Assembly (NCBI GenBank): GCA_022616535.1
Contig: JAKEEM010000015.1
Coordinates: forward strand, 1 to 58,409
From: Chlorobiota bacterium
GTDB lineage: Bacteria > Bacteroidota > Ignavibacteria > Tepidaquicellales > OLB5
Reading direction: 5' to 3'
DNA length: 58,409 nucleotides
In this document: in pieces, positions 36,737-44,993 of the stretch
Layout of the letters: each line of letters opens with the position of its first letter
Position numbering within the stretch: the stretch's first letter is position 1
Program-made: the position numbers and the translations under genes
The notes under the pieces: generated by a model
The model's database searches: none
Seen by the model: only the letters and a program-made list of their open reading frames with translations
Told to the model about the DNA's origin: nothing

Positions 36737-36756
36737 ACGTAACCGAATGGTTACGT
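36737..36756. promoter_or_regulatory. Perfect 20-bp operator-like palindrome
   Basis: ACGTAACCGAATGGTTACGT: 8-base arms around GAAT, with no mismatch. It lies just upstream of the first gene of the ArsR operon (36706). An ArsR dimer is the natural candidate to bind it. Size and symmetry fit a winged-helix dimer. Confidence 0.7.
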
Positions 36757-36803
36757 GTCAAGGGCAAAAAATAATACACTAAAACGAGTTTTAAAAAAAT
36801 TAT

Positions 36804-36811
36804 TATATTTG
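36804..36811 (+). promoter_or_regulatory. Bacteroidota-type -7 box
   Basis: TATATTTG, 24 bases before the ATG at 36836, with a strong AAAGGAGG ribosome site (36823-36830) between them. Confidence 0.4.
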
Positions 36812-36835
36812 TGAAATTCACTCAAAGGAGGCAGC

Positions 36836-37465
36836 ATGATTCAGCAATTTGTTAACCCGCAAGTCTACATTTCATTACAGCAAAGACTTAAAAGGGTTTT
36901 TTTATTTTTGTTTTTCACAATCTTTATTTTCAGCGGTCTAAACTGCGGTTCTTCGGGTTCGGATTTGTTTAAAGATATCCTGCTCAGCTTAACAGGCGAC
37001 CCTGTAACAGTCCCAGCTTCGGATTCATCGCCTCCTGTCGTGAAAATTATTGTTCCCTATCTTGGTTCCGGCGGCTCAAACGTTACGATTACAAATACTC
37101 CAAAAACAATTAAACTTACGCAACAGCTTATTAATGACGGATTTCACGTAATTGCCGTTACAGAGGACCTCCAGGGAGCAAAATCAATTAATATTCCTAT
37201 ACATGATGTTACAGTGGTCTGCGTCAGCGGAAACGTTGGACAGAATAAGTATTATGCATTATCCGGTCCGGGGAGCAGCTCAAGCGCGCAGATAGGTGAA
37301 ACAGCAACGACAAAAATCTGGGTTGACTATTTTGTTCATTTAGCCGGTTATACGTGCAATCCCGGATTCAATTTTAAGTCGATATCCATATCATTCAAAG
37401 CCGAAGGGAAAAATTTCCAAAACACAACGGTATCGACTGCTTATGTTACATTTGTTTATCCGTAA
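36836..37465 (+). CDS. Hypothetical exported protein
   Basis: 209 residues. A positively charged N-terminus and hydrophobic stretch (VFLFLFFTIFIFSGLNCG, about 21-38) look like a signal peptide. The Cys after LN could be a lipidation site, but Asn at -1 is unusual. The rest is predicted beta-rich, with Gly/Ser-rich turns (GSGGSNVTIT, GPGSSSSAQIG), and no known domain was recognised. A strong ribosome site (AAAGGAGG) supports the start. A GTAGGG-type palindrome follows and ends in a T run, so it may serve as its terminator. Confidence 0.65.
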   Translation: MIQQFVNPQVYISLQQRLKRVFLFLFFTIFIFSGLNCGSSGSDLFKDILLSLTGDPVTVPASDSSPPVVKIIVPYLGSGGSNVTITNTPKTIKLTQQLINDGFHVIAVTEDLQGAKSINIPIHDVTVVCVSGNVGQNKYYALSGPGSSSSAQIGETATTKIWVDYFVHLAGYTCNPGFNFKSISISFKAEGKNFQNTTVSTAYVTFVYP

Positions 37466-37471
37466 ATAAAA

Positions 37472-37499
37472 AGGACAGACATATTGGTCTGCCCCTACA
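37472..37499. repeat. Intergenic GTAGGG-type palindrome, possible terminator
   Basis: GGACAGACATATTGGTCTGC followed by CCCTAC. Arms CAGAC/GTCTG, then a T7 run on the plus strand at 37500-37507. It is an example of the repeat acting at a gene end. Confidence 0.65.
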
Positions 37500-37534
37500 T
37501 TTTTTTATGACTGTAAATGGACTTTTTTAAAAAC

Positions 37535-40500
37535 TTAATCCGTTATTTCAATCGAGAGCTCTTCGCTAGAACCGCGGACATCGGGATAATACATTAACAT
37601 ACCTGTTGCAGGTATTACATTATACTTGCCGGGTATTTGCGCCCTGATGATATAGCTGAATTCATATGTATCGCCGTACATATAAGTTGCAAAGAATGTT
37701 ACTCTGTTATCGCGGATATCCTTATCGGAATACCACCATCTCCACCAGTAATATGACCAGCCCTGGTAGTCTTTTTCATCCTCGATTGTATAAGCCCAGT
37801 CGTCCTTAATTACTTCAACTCCTGCGGGAATCGGGTCTTCGAGCATAAAGTACTGGTTATTGCTTTCCTTTGCTGTGACCCTGACCTTTACAAGAATCTC
37901 ATCACCTGATTTAACGCTTCCGTCGAAATACCTTTTACGGTAGGAAATCTGGTCGTCGTTATACTTTGTATATTTTTCAAGCTTAAAGTATTCTTTTTCT
38001 ACTCTGAATCCGTTTTCTCTCGGCTGGATTTTGCCTTCTGATGTGTAATATCTTAAATCACTTGAAACATACACCTTTCCTGCTCCGCTTTTTTCAATGC
38101 GGATTTCATTGTTACCTGTTTTAAGCTTTACTCCGTCTAAAACAAATTTCAGGTCTTTCTGGAAAATGTCATCCTTAGTCATGCGTTTATCAAGAAGCAT
38201 CTCGTTGTTTACAAAAACTTTTACGGAATAATCCGGCTCAAGCTCTTTGGAATTTTTAAGGTAATCAACCATAGCGTAGATTATAAACGCCGTCGATTGC
38301 GTGTTCCACCATCCGCCGCCCTGGCGCTGCTGCATAAGCCAGCGGATTGCCTTGTTAAGAAGCTCGGGATTATCCTTCAAGCTTACAGGGTCAGCAAGCA
38401 ATGCTTTGACTGCCATAGCGGTTGTCTGAACTTTATCATCCTGCCAGGTGTATTTGAATATCTGTCCGCCCCAGTAAGCCCCTGATTCACCCAAATCCTG
38501 CGCGTGAGTAACTAAACGCTGGGAGAATTTGTTTGCGGTTTCAGTATCACCAACATTTCTTGCAGCCATAGAAAGCAGTGCTATTGCGTAATCGTTTAAA
38601 TCCGTTACATCGCTTAATATCTGCAGCTGTTCCTCAAAAAGCTTGGTATCGGAGCCGTCTGCATACGACAATGCATACAGCATATAAGCGCGCGTAGAGG
38701 GGTCAATATCTTTGTTTTTGAGCAGTGTCTTTATTGCCGTTATGCCTTTTTTATAAACATCCTTGCGGACAGGATAGCCCGCTTTTTCACCAAGCGTTAA
38801 GCCGTAGATTACATAAGAAGTCATAAACGGCTGTGACTGGTCATTGGTCCACCATCCCCAGCCGCCGTCATAATGCTGCATTGAATAAAGTCTGTTATAG
38901 CCGGCTTCAACCATCTTCGGCAAATCTTTCTGTGTTGCCTCGCTGATTGGAGCGTTTAAATCCTTAAATGCATTTGCAACAATTACGGTTGGTAAGAATC
39001 TGCTCATTGTCTGTTCAACGCAGCCGTATGGATAGCCGACAAGCTCATCAAGAGCAGTCAGCATTGTGGATGAGAGTGAAGGTGCAACATTCAGAGTCAG
39101 CTTGGTTGAGCGTAAATCGGTGTACTGCGGAATTTCGACGAATTTTACTTCGGTTTTTTCAACATCTGAAACATCCATTGACTGGTATTTTGCAAGCTGC
39201 AAGCCGTGCGGCTGAAGCGGAACTTTAAGCTCGACCGCATCGGATTCTTCATTAGTTAGTGCGGTTGCAGTGAGTTTTGCAAAGCCGGTAGGATTATTAA
39301 CCTTTACACGCCAGTCAATTCTTTTTTCTTCATTCTTGCCCATTGTTATAATCTGCTCTTTTGACTCGCCCACTATCTCAAGGTTTTCAACCTTCAAGCT
39401 AAGCTTTGTTTCCTTATCGGTTTCAAGATAGTTATGAATTATAGTTGAAATTGTTACCTCGTCCTCCTGCTGGAAGAAGCGCGGTGTCTCCATTCTTACA
39501 AGAAGGTCCTTGCGCGTTATAATTGTATTCACTTCCTGGCCGACTTTCGTATCATTTGTAATTACGCGCGAAGTCATTCTCCAAGTTGTAAGGTTATCAG
39601 GGAATTGAACTTTAACTGTTGCATAGCCGTTTTCATCTGTTTCAACAGAAGACATCCACAAAATTGCATCGCGGAAATCGCTTCTGGTTTCGGCCTCAAC
39701 AAATTTTTCGCCATTTTTAAAATCTCTTTCAAGTTCATCATCATCTTTGCCTTTTTCTTTCTTTAACGATCTATCTTCGCTTGTGGGAGCATTCATCGTT
39801 TTGGTTTCGGAAAGTTTTCCGTTAAGCATTACTTCACCGCTTGTAATATCCAGGGCACTCTGCTCATTTTCCGTAACAAGCCCATCTATTACCAACCCTT
39901 CGGAACTTGTCCTTAAATTTACTTCGATTGTCTTCCCTTTTTTAACAACGAGCTCCTTATCGCTTTCTTTGGAATTCTTATTTTTTACAACACCGATTGT
40001 ATAGCTTCCCTCAGGCAGCATGAATTCATAGCTTCCGTCTTCGCCTGTTGTGCCGGCAACAAAATCGCCGTCAATAACAATCGTAGCGTAAGGCATAGCA
40101 TTGCCGTTTTTATCGGTCAATCTTCCTTTAATCGTTCCAAGCTCGGTTTCGCTCAGCGATTTAACGTTAAATCTTTCGTATATTGTTATTAATCTGGAAT
40201 AACTGTAATATGAATAAGCATTGCTGTAGTGAACGCTTACGGAATTCCATTTTGGCGCGTAAAAAAACTTCTTGATGTCTTTTGTATTGTCCGGCTTAAT
40301 TGCGTATATGCTTTCATCAACAATGCCAAGTGAAACGTCTGCATTTGCGACAGGATTGCCGTAGTTATCGGTTACTTTAATTAAAACCGTTCCCTCTTCT
40401 TTCGGCTTATAAGTGGTTTTATCGGTTCCGATTGAAACGGTCAAAAATTTCTTTTCTGGAATAACCATAACGGATTTGCTTGAAGAATAAAACTGTCCAC

Positions 40501-42592
40501 CCGTTACATAAGCAACAGAAATAAAGAAATTCGGTGCAGCATTTTCCTCAACTGGAATTTCAATAATTTCTGATGTTCCTTCGATTTTCTCGACTTTATA
40601 GGTCAGTATATTATCGTTCTGAGTTGTAATTAATACGTTTGCTCCGGGCGCAGTCGTAACAATCAAAGCTTTGCAAATCTCGCCGGGTTTGTATGAATCT
40701 TTATCCGGGAATATCTGCACAGCACCTGACTCATTATACCACCACCACATATCGCCTTTTGATACATAGCAGTAAGTATAATCGGTTACCTTTTTCCCGC
40801 GCTCGTCATAGGAAACAATTTCAATTGAGTAATACCCTTCATTCGAGGCGTCAAAGCTTACCGTACCAACACCCTGCGCATTTGTGCGTCCCGAAACAGA
40901 AGTTACATAATCTTTTCTCTGCTTATAATCCGGATACCCGCCCCATGTGAGCTTATTCACAACAGCTTCGAAGCTTACTTCGCGGGGTTTATCGGAAAAA
41001 TCCATAGCTTTGACTTCAAGAGTAATTTTCTCATCGGGCTTGTAGAGATACTTGTCGGTTTTTGACGACATAAAGAAATCCGCACGGGTTACGTAAACCG
41101 TTTTTGTTGAGGTAATTTCCCTGCGTGATTTATCCGTAACCTTTGCCTGAACAATGTAAACAAAGTCCGTTTCATAAGTTCTCTCATCATCCCAATACCA
41201 CCAATAATTATATTTAGATTTAAAATCCTCTTTAATTTCGTAATCAAAATCGAATCTTCCTTCTTTATCAAGCTTTCCTTCTCCGCTGAAAATAAATTCG
41301 GCATCGTTATATTTATAATTATCATCCATGTTTGAATAATACTCTTCGTACCACCAGCGGTATTCGCTGAAATACCACCACGGCTTGTAAAAGGTCTTTT
41401 TGTAAACGTTGTATTCAACTGCTGCTTCATGCACGGGACTGCCGAAATAATAGTCAGCCTGCATCACACCTTTTATATTGTCACCGTTTGTATACTGGTC
41501 TTTGTCAAGGGTTATGCCGACTTTATACTCGGGCTTTTTGTATTCTTCAACAAAGAAAGAGCCGGTATACTGCTGACCCTGGTCAAGCTCAGCATAAATG
41601 TAATACTGCCCTAAAGCGGAGTTCTCTGCAATATCAAATTCCCCGCTGAAGCTTCCCTTATCGTTGGTTTTAACAACCTGCTTGAACACTTCCGCACTTT
41701 TTGAATCCTTAATCTTAACGGTTATATCTCTTGAGCCGATATTTTCAAACCCGCCTTGTGTTGATTTCCTGATTGTTCCTTTAAACTCAACTTTTGATTT
41801 GGGTCTGTAAACCGGCTGGTTGGTATAAATATAAACTGAATACATATTTGCACCGTATCCGAAATAAAGATACGGGTCCGAGACGGCAATGTCATCACCT
41901 TTTCTGCCGATTATTAACGGATATGAAACGCTGTTGGATGCTGCATATTCTCTGTCAATATTTTCAAGGGCTTTGTAGAATAATCCGCCTATTGTTTTAC
42001 CAATTCCTATTTTTTTCTGTCCCAGGAAAAAGCTCAGGTCAACATCGTTAATAGGCTCTCCGGTTTTCCTATCCACTGTTAAAGCAAGCAATGCGTTATT
42101 TGATGCTTCGGTAATTGTTCCGATATCTGTAACGAAAAATCCGGTATATGCGACCCTGTTTTTATATGAAGCCCGGACTACGAAAGCGCCTTTTTGAGTG
42201 AGTTTATAAGTAATGGTTTCATAACTGTAATAATAATCGGAAGAACCCTCGGTCTTTAGCTTCTTATCAAAGCTGTCAACTTCCTCGCAAAGGCTGAGAA
42301 GATTCATGCTGTCTTTGCTTAAGACGTCAATCTGGTAATTTGAAGTCTGCCTTGAGAAAAATCCTTCAATATCATTTATCTTGTAAATTTTAAAATTAAA
42401 CACTGTATTTTTTTTGAGGTAATATGCATAAACGTTAATCGAGACATCCTGCCCTGAAGCATACATATTGTTAGTATAAAGAGTAAATGATACATTATAG
42501 TCATCCCATTCATTTTGTGAAAACAGTGAGAATGGAGATAACAGAAACAGCGAAAACATCCCCAAAATTAAAGATTTTAATGTGTAAGACAT
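37535..42592 (-). CDS. Alpha-2-macroglobulin family protein
   Basis: 1685 residues from the ATG at 42592; a TTG upstream is open, but an AAAGGAG site points to this ATG. A signal peptide (LILGMFSLFLLSPFSLFSQ) is followed by MG domains (DKYLYKPDEKITLEVKAMD, GTDKTTYKPKEEGTVLI). A carboxypeptidase-regulatory-like insert lies at about 820-890 (GTIKGRLTDKNGNAMPYATI), with the thioester site YPYGCVEQTMS at about 1190 in an alpha-toroid, then a C-terminal beta domain. The thioester traps attacking proteases, and bacterial forms act in the periplasm. No lipobox Cys and no PBP1C gene is beside it, unlike the common bacterial arrangement. An unusual aromatic stretch, KPWWYFSEYRWWYEEYY, lies near residue 405. 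Confidence 0.9.
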   Translation of the reverse strand: MSYTLKSLILGMFSLFLLSPFSLFSQNEWDDYNVSFTLYTNNMYASGQDVSINVYAYYLKKNTVFNFKIYKINDIEGFFSRQTSNYQIDVLSKDSMNLLSLCEEVDSFDKKLKTEGSSDYYYSYETITYKLTQKGAFVVRASYKNRVAYTGFFVTDIGTITEASNNALLALTVDRKTGEPINDVDLSFFLGQKKIGIGKTIGGLFYKALENIDREYAASNSVSYPLIIGRKGDDIAVSDPYLYFGYGANMYSVYIYTNQPVYRPKSKVEFKGTIRKSTQGGFENIGSRDITVKIKDSKSAEVFKQVVKTNDKGSFSGEFDIAENSALGQYYIYAELDQGQQYTGSFFVEEYKKPEYKVGITLDKDQYTNGDNIKGVMQADYYFGSPVHEAAVEYNVYKKTFYKPWWYFSEYRWWYEEYYSNMDDNYKYNDAEFIFSGEGKLDKEGRFDFDYEIKEDFKSKYNYWWYWDDERTYETDFVYIVQAKVTDKSRREITSTKTVYVTRADFFMSSKTDKYLYKPDEKITLEVKAMDFSDKPREVSFEAVVNKLTWGGYPDYKQRKDYVTSVSGRTNAQGVGTVSFDASNEGYYSIEIVSYDERGKKVTDYTYCYVSKGDMWWWYNESGAVQIFPDKDSYKPGEICKALIVTTAPGANVLITTQNDNILTYKVEKIEGTSEIIEIPVEENAAPNFFISVAYVTGGQFYSSSKSVMVIPEKKFLTVSIGTDKTTYKPKEEGTVLIKVTDNYGNPVANADVSLGIVDESIYAIKPDNTKDIKKFFYAPKWNSVSVHYSNAYSYYSYSRLITIYERFNVKSLSETELGTIKGRLTDKNGNAMPYATIVIDGDFVAGTTGEDGSYEFMLPEGSYTIGVVKNKNSKESDKELVVKKGKTIEVNLRTSSEGLVIDGLVTENEQSALDITSGEVMLNGKLSETKTMNAPTSEDRSLKKEKGKDDDELERDFKNGEKFVEAETRSDFRDAILWMSSVETDENGYATVKVQFPDNLTTWRMTSRVITNDTKVGQEVNTIITRKDLLVRMETPRFFQQEDEVTISTIIHNYLETDKETKLSLKVENLEIVGESKEQIITMGKNEEKRIDWRVKVNNPTGFAKLTATALTNEESDAVELKVPLQPHGLQLAKYQSMDVSDVEKTEVKFVEIPQYTDLRSTKLTLNVAPSLSSTMLTALDELVGYPYGCVEQTMSRFLPTVIVANAFKDLNAPISEATQKDLPKMVEAGYNRLYSMQHYDGGWGWWTNDQSQPFMTSYVIYGLTLGEKAGYPVRKDVYKKGITAIKTLLKNKDIDPSTRAYMLYALSYADGSDTKLFEEQLQILSDVTDLNDYAIALLSMAARNVGDTETANKFSQRLVTHAQDLGESGAYWGGQIFKYTWQDDKVQTTAMAVKALLADPVSLKDNPELLNKAIRWLMQQRQGGGWWNTQSTAFIIYAMVDYLKNSKELEPDYSVKVFVNNEMLLDKRMTKDDIFQKDLKFVLDGVKLKTGNNEIRIEKSGAGKVYVSSDLRYYTSEGKIQPRENGFRVEKEYFKLEKYTKYNDDQISYRKRYFDGSVKSGDEILVKVRVTAKESNNQYFMLEDPIPAGVEVIKDDWAYTIEDEKDYQGWSYYWWRWWYSDKDIRDNRVTFFATYMYGDTYEFSYIIRAQIPGKYNVIPATGMLMYYPDVRGSSEELSIEITD

Positions 42593-42692
42593 AACTAAGT
42601 TCTCCTTTAGCAAGTATTCAATTCTTTACTTAATTTATATGCAAATTACTGAAAAATGTTCCCAATCTCAAAACGGCTGCAATTTAGTAATG

Positions 42693-42725
42693 AAAAAAAA
42701 AGCCCGAAGCTTGCAGCCTTCGGGC
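42693..42725 (-). terminator. Rho-independent terminator
   Basis: The stem GCCCGAAG (42702-42709) pairs with CTTCGGGC (42718-42725). Read on the minus strand, nine T follow. It lies beyond the stop of the T9SS tail remnant at 42752, which shows that a complete gene once ended here. Confidence 0.8.
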
Positions 42726-42751
42726 AGTTGGGGTAATTAAATAGAGAACTA

Positions 42752-42826
42752 CTACTTAACAAGAACCATTTTTATATCGGTAAATTGACCTGCTTTAAGC
42801 TTGAAGATTAAACCGTTAAAATAGTT
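42752..42826 (-). pseudogene. Remnant of a T9SS sorting domain
   Basis: Twenty-four codons read NYFNGLIFKLKAGQFTDIKMVLVK followed by TAG, the last part of a sorting domain. A TGA stands just upstream in frame, and nothing of the body remains. Its terminator is intact. It is the trace of a deleted cargo gene between the alpha-2-macroglobulin and the two-component genes. Confidence 0.7.
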
Positions 42827-43122
42827 ATCTCAACTGAGAGATAGTATAAGAACTATTTTGATTAATAATGAGCAAATAGATTTAAATTCATAAGGTTATT
42901 ATCCTTTTATTACTAAGTGAATTAGCAATAATGAGTGTAAGATTTTGTCCATATTATTAAAGGAAAATAACGGATTGATAAACAGTTAGTTTAATCAGTT
43001 ATACATTTTTTTAATTAGAAAATTAGAGTTAATCTATTTCGTATAGGAATTACAACTATTAAAAAAAAAGCCTGAGCTTTAAACACAGTCTGCAATTTTT
43101 TATTCGTATTTAGATTCAATTA
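42827..43122. other. AT-rich spacer with no supported feature
   Basis: About 296 bases, mainly A and T. No frame of useful length, no clear hairpin and no promoter box could be supported; it may be the eroded body of the T9SS gene whose tail is at 42752-42826. Confidence 0.6.
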
Positions 43123-43764
43123 TTAAGGGTGAGGTATTATCTTATGTTTTATAGCATAATGTGAAAGCTCAACATTAGACCTTAAATTGAGTTTTTCAAA
43201 TATCCTTGCCCTGTATGTACTCACTGTTTTAATACTGAGAAGCAGTTCGTTGGCAATTTGTGTAAGTGAGTTACCCGAAGCTATCAGGCACATAACCTGA
43301 AACTCCCTTTCGGAAAGCACTTCATGGGCTGAACGGTAAACATCTTTATCAATTGAAGAGTAAGCTATCGACTCTGCAATAGATTCGCTTAAATATCGTC
43401 CTCCGGAGCAAACCTTTCGTATAGCCCTAATGAGCTCTTCGGGAACACTTTCCTTGTTCAAATAGCCTGAAGCCCCGGTTTTCAAAGCCCTAATTGCTAT
43501 TTCTTCATCGGGATGCATTGAAAGGATAAGAACTTTTAAATCAGGTTTTCTCTGTTTTATTTCGATTAAAGCATCCAAACCGCTTTTCCCCGGCATTGTT
43601 ATATCAAGTATGAGCAAATCCCAGTCATGTTCAAACAACAGTTTCATTACTTCATCCGAATTTGATGCTTCGCCCAGGACTTCCATGTCCTTCTCTTCGG
43701 AAAGGATTTGTTTTATCCCCCGTATTACTACAGAGTGGTCGTCAGCGATTAATATTTTAATCAT
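43123..43764 (-). CDS. LuxR/NarL-type response regulator
   Basis: 213 residues. The receiver domain (about 1-120) has the acidic pair IADDHSVV, the phosphoacceptor Asp in LLILDITMPGKSG, Thr/Ser region LSMHPDEE and Lys in ALKTGASGYLNKES. The C-terminal LuxR HTH is about 145-205 (LSEREFQVMCLIASGNSLTQIANELLLSIKTVSTYRARIFEKL). It is activated by the kinase gene upstream, which it overlaps by eight bases. Target genes unknown. Confidence 0.9.
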   Translation of the reverse strand: MIKILIADDHSVVIRGIKQILSEEKDMEVLGEASNSDEVMKLLFEHDWDLLILDITMPGKSGLDALIEIKQRKPDLKVLILSMHPDEEIAIRALKTGASGYLNKESVPEELIRAIRKVCSGGRYLSESIAESIAYSSIDKDVYRSAHEVLSEREFQVMCLIASGNSLTQIANELLLSIKTVSTYRARIFEKLNLRSNVELSHYAIKHKIIPHP

Positions 43765-44848
43765 ATTTCAAATGTTCGTTTATAGGAATTCTAACGCTGA
43801 CCTCAGTCCCTCCATCGGGGGCTTCAGCCACACTCAAAATTCCTCCTAATGACTGAGCACGTTCTTTCATTCCCAAAATCCCAAGAGATGTTTTTTTACT
43901 GTTAAACCCGTTCGATATGCCGATACCGTTATCTTTAATTTTAATTTCAAGTGAGTTATTATCTTTTACTTCAAGGCTTAGTTTCACTCTTGATGCTTCT
44001 GAATGTCTGGCAACATTTGTCAGTGATTCCTGGAATATTCTAAACAATGCAGATGAGGCAAAGGGATTAAGTTCAATTGTTCCATTAATATCCAGGTCGC
44101 ATTTAATTTTTGTCCTTTTCGAAAATTCCTTAACTTGCCATTCGATTGCAGGTAAGAAACCCAGCTGGTCAAGCAGCTTTGGCCTAAGGTTAGCTGAAAT
44201 TTTTCTTACATTCTTTATTGTATCATCTACTGTTTCGCTGATTAACAGCAGACTTTGAACCAACTTAGGATTATTTGAATTTTTTTTACAAATCCACATA
44301 AGCTCCATCTTAATTGCAGTTAACGATTGCCCCAGTTCATCATGGATTTCACGCGCAATCCTTGCATTTTCCTCTTCCCGAACGTTTTGGAGTCTTTTGG
44401 TCAGCTCGCTTAACTGCTCTGTTTTATTTTTTAACTCATCGGTTGTTTTCTTTCGCTCGTTAATTTCTTTGAGCAAGTCTGCTGTTTTTTCCTTTACCTT
44501 TTCTTCAAGATTATCTTTAAATGCCTTAATTTCATGAATTAATAACACAATTATGGTAAAAAATGAAAATCTGACCAAACCGTTCCAGTAAGGAATTGCC
44601 GGGCTGGCGTATCTGGATAAATCCTGTATATCCGCAATTACCCACATAGCAGTTCCCAAAACTGAAAGAATTAAACCAAGGTTTTTATTCGAATACCATG
44701 TAACAATTGAAATTGGAATGAGATAGAATACGGAAAACGAGATTTCAACACCTGTAATAAAATCTATAGAACCGATTAATGCTAAAAGGATAAATCCAAT
44801 AAAAAAAACCTTGGATTTGCCTGTAATATTCAAATAATCCAATTTCAT
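43757..44848 (-). CDS. Membrane sensor histidine kinase (HisKA_3/NarX-like)
   Basis: 363 residues. About four hydrophobic helices (about 12-110, with no large periplasmic domain) are followed by a coiled coil (about 115-160) and a HisKA_3 phosphotransfer helix with the His in AREIHDELGQSLTAIKME. The HATPase domain has N-box FRIFQESLTNVARHSEA, G1 DNGIGIS and GILGMKERAQSLGG. The signal is probably membrane-derived or intramembrane. It overlaps the response regulator gene, so the two are translated together. Confidence 0.9.
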   Translation of the reverse strand: MKLDYLNITGKSKVFFIGFILLALIGSIDFITGVEISFSVFYLIPISIVTWYSNKNLGLILSVLGTAMWVIADIQDLSRYASPAIPYWNGLVRFSFFTIIVLLIHEIKAFKDNLEEKVKEKTADLLKEINERKKTTDELKNKTEQLSELTKRLQNVREEENARIAREIHDELGQSLTAIKMELMWICKKNSNNPKLVQSLLLISETVDDTIKNVRKISANLRPKLLDQLGFLPAIEWQVKEFSKRTKIKCDLDINGTIELNPFASSALFRIFQESLTNVARHSEASRVKLSLEVKDNNSLEIKIKDNGIGISNGFNSKKTSLGILGMKERAQSLGGILSVAEAPDGGTEVSVRIPINEHLKYD

Positions 44849-44979
44849 TCTTATAAGAAATGATTACCTAAATATATAAAACGGGAATTTAAAGTATTAT
44901 CCAAATTTACAAGGCTTGGTAATGTCTTAATTTGGCTTTAAAGATAAATTAGTTTACTGATTATTAAAACCATAAAAGC

Positions 44980-44987
44980 TAAATTTG
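44980..44987 (+). promoter_or_regulatory. Candidate -7 box with almost no leader
   Basis: TAAATTTG fits TAnnTTTG and stands 6 bases before the ATG at 44994. If real, the ABC-F mRNA would be leaderless or nearly so. No -33 TTTG was found at the right distance, so this is weak. Confidence 0.25.
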
Positions 44988-44993
44988 GATAAT

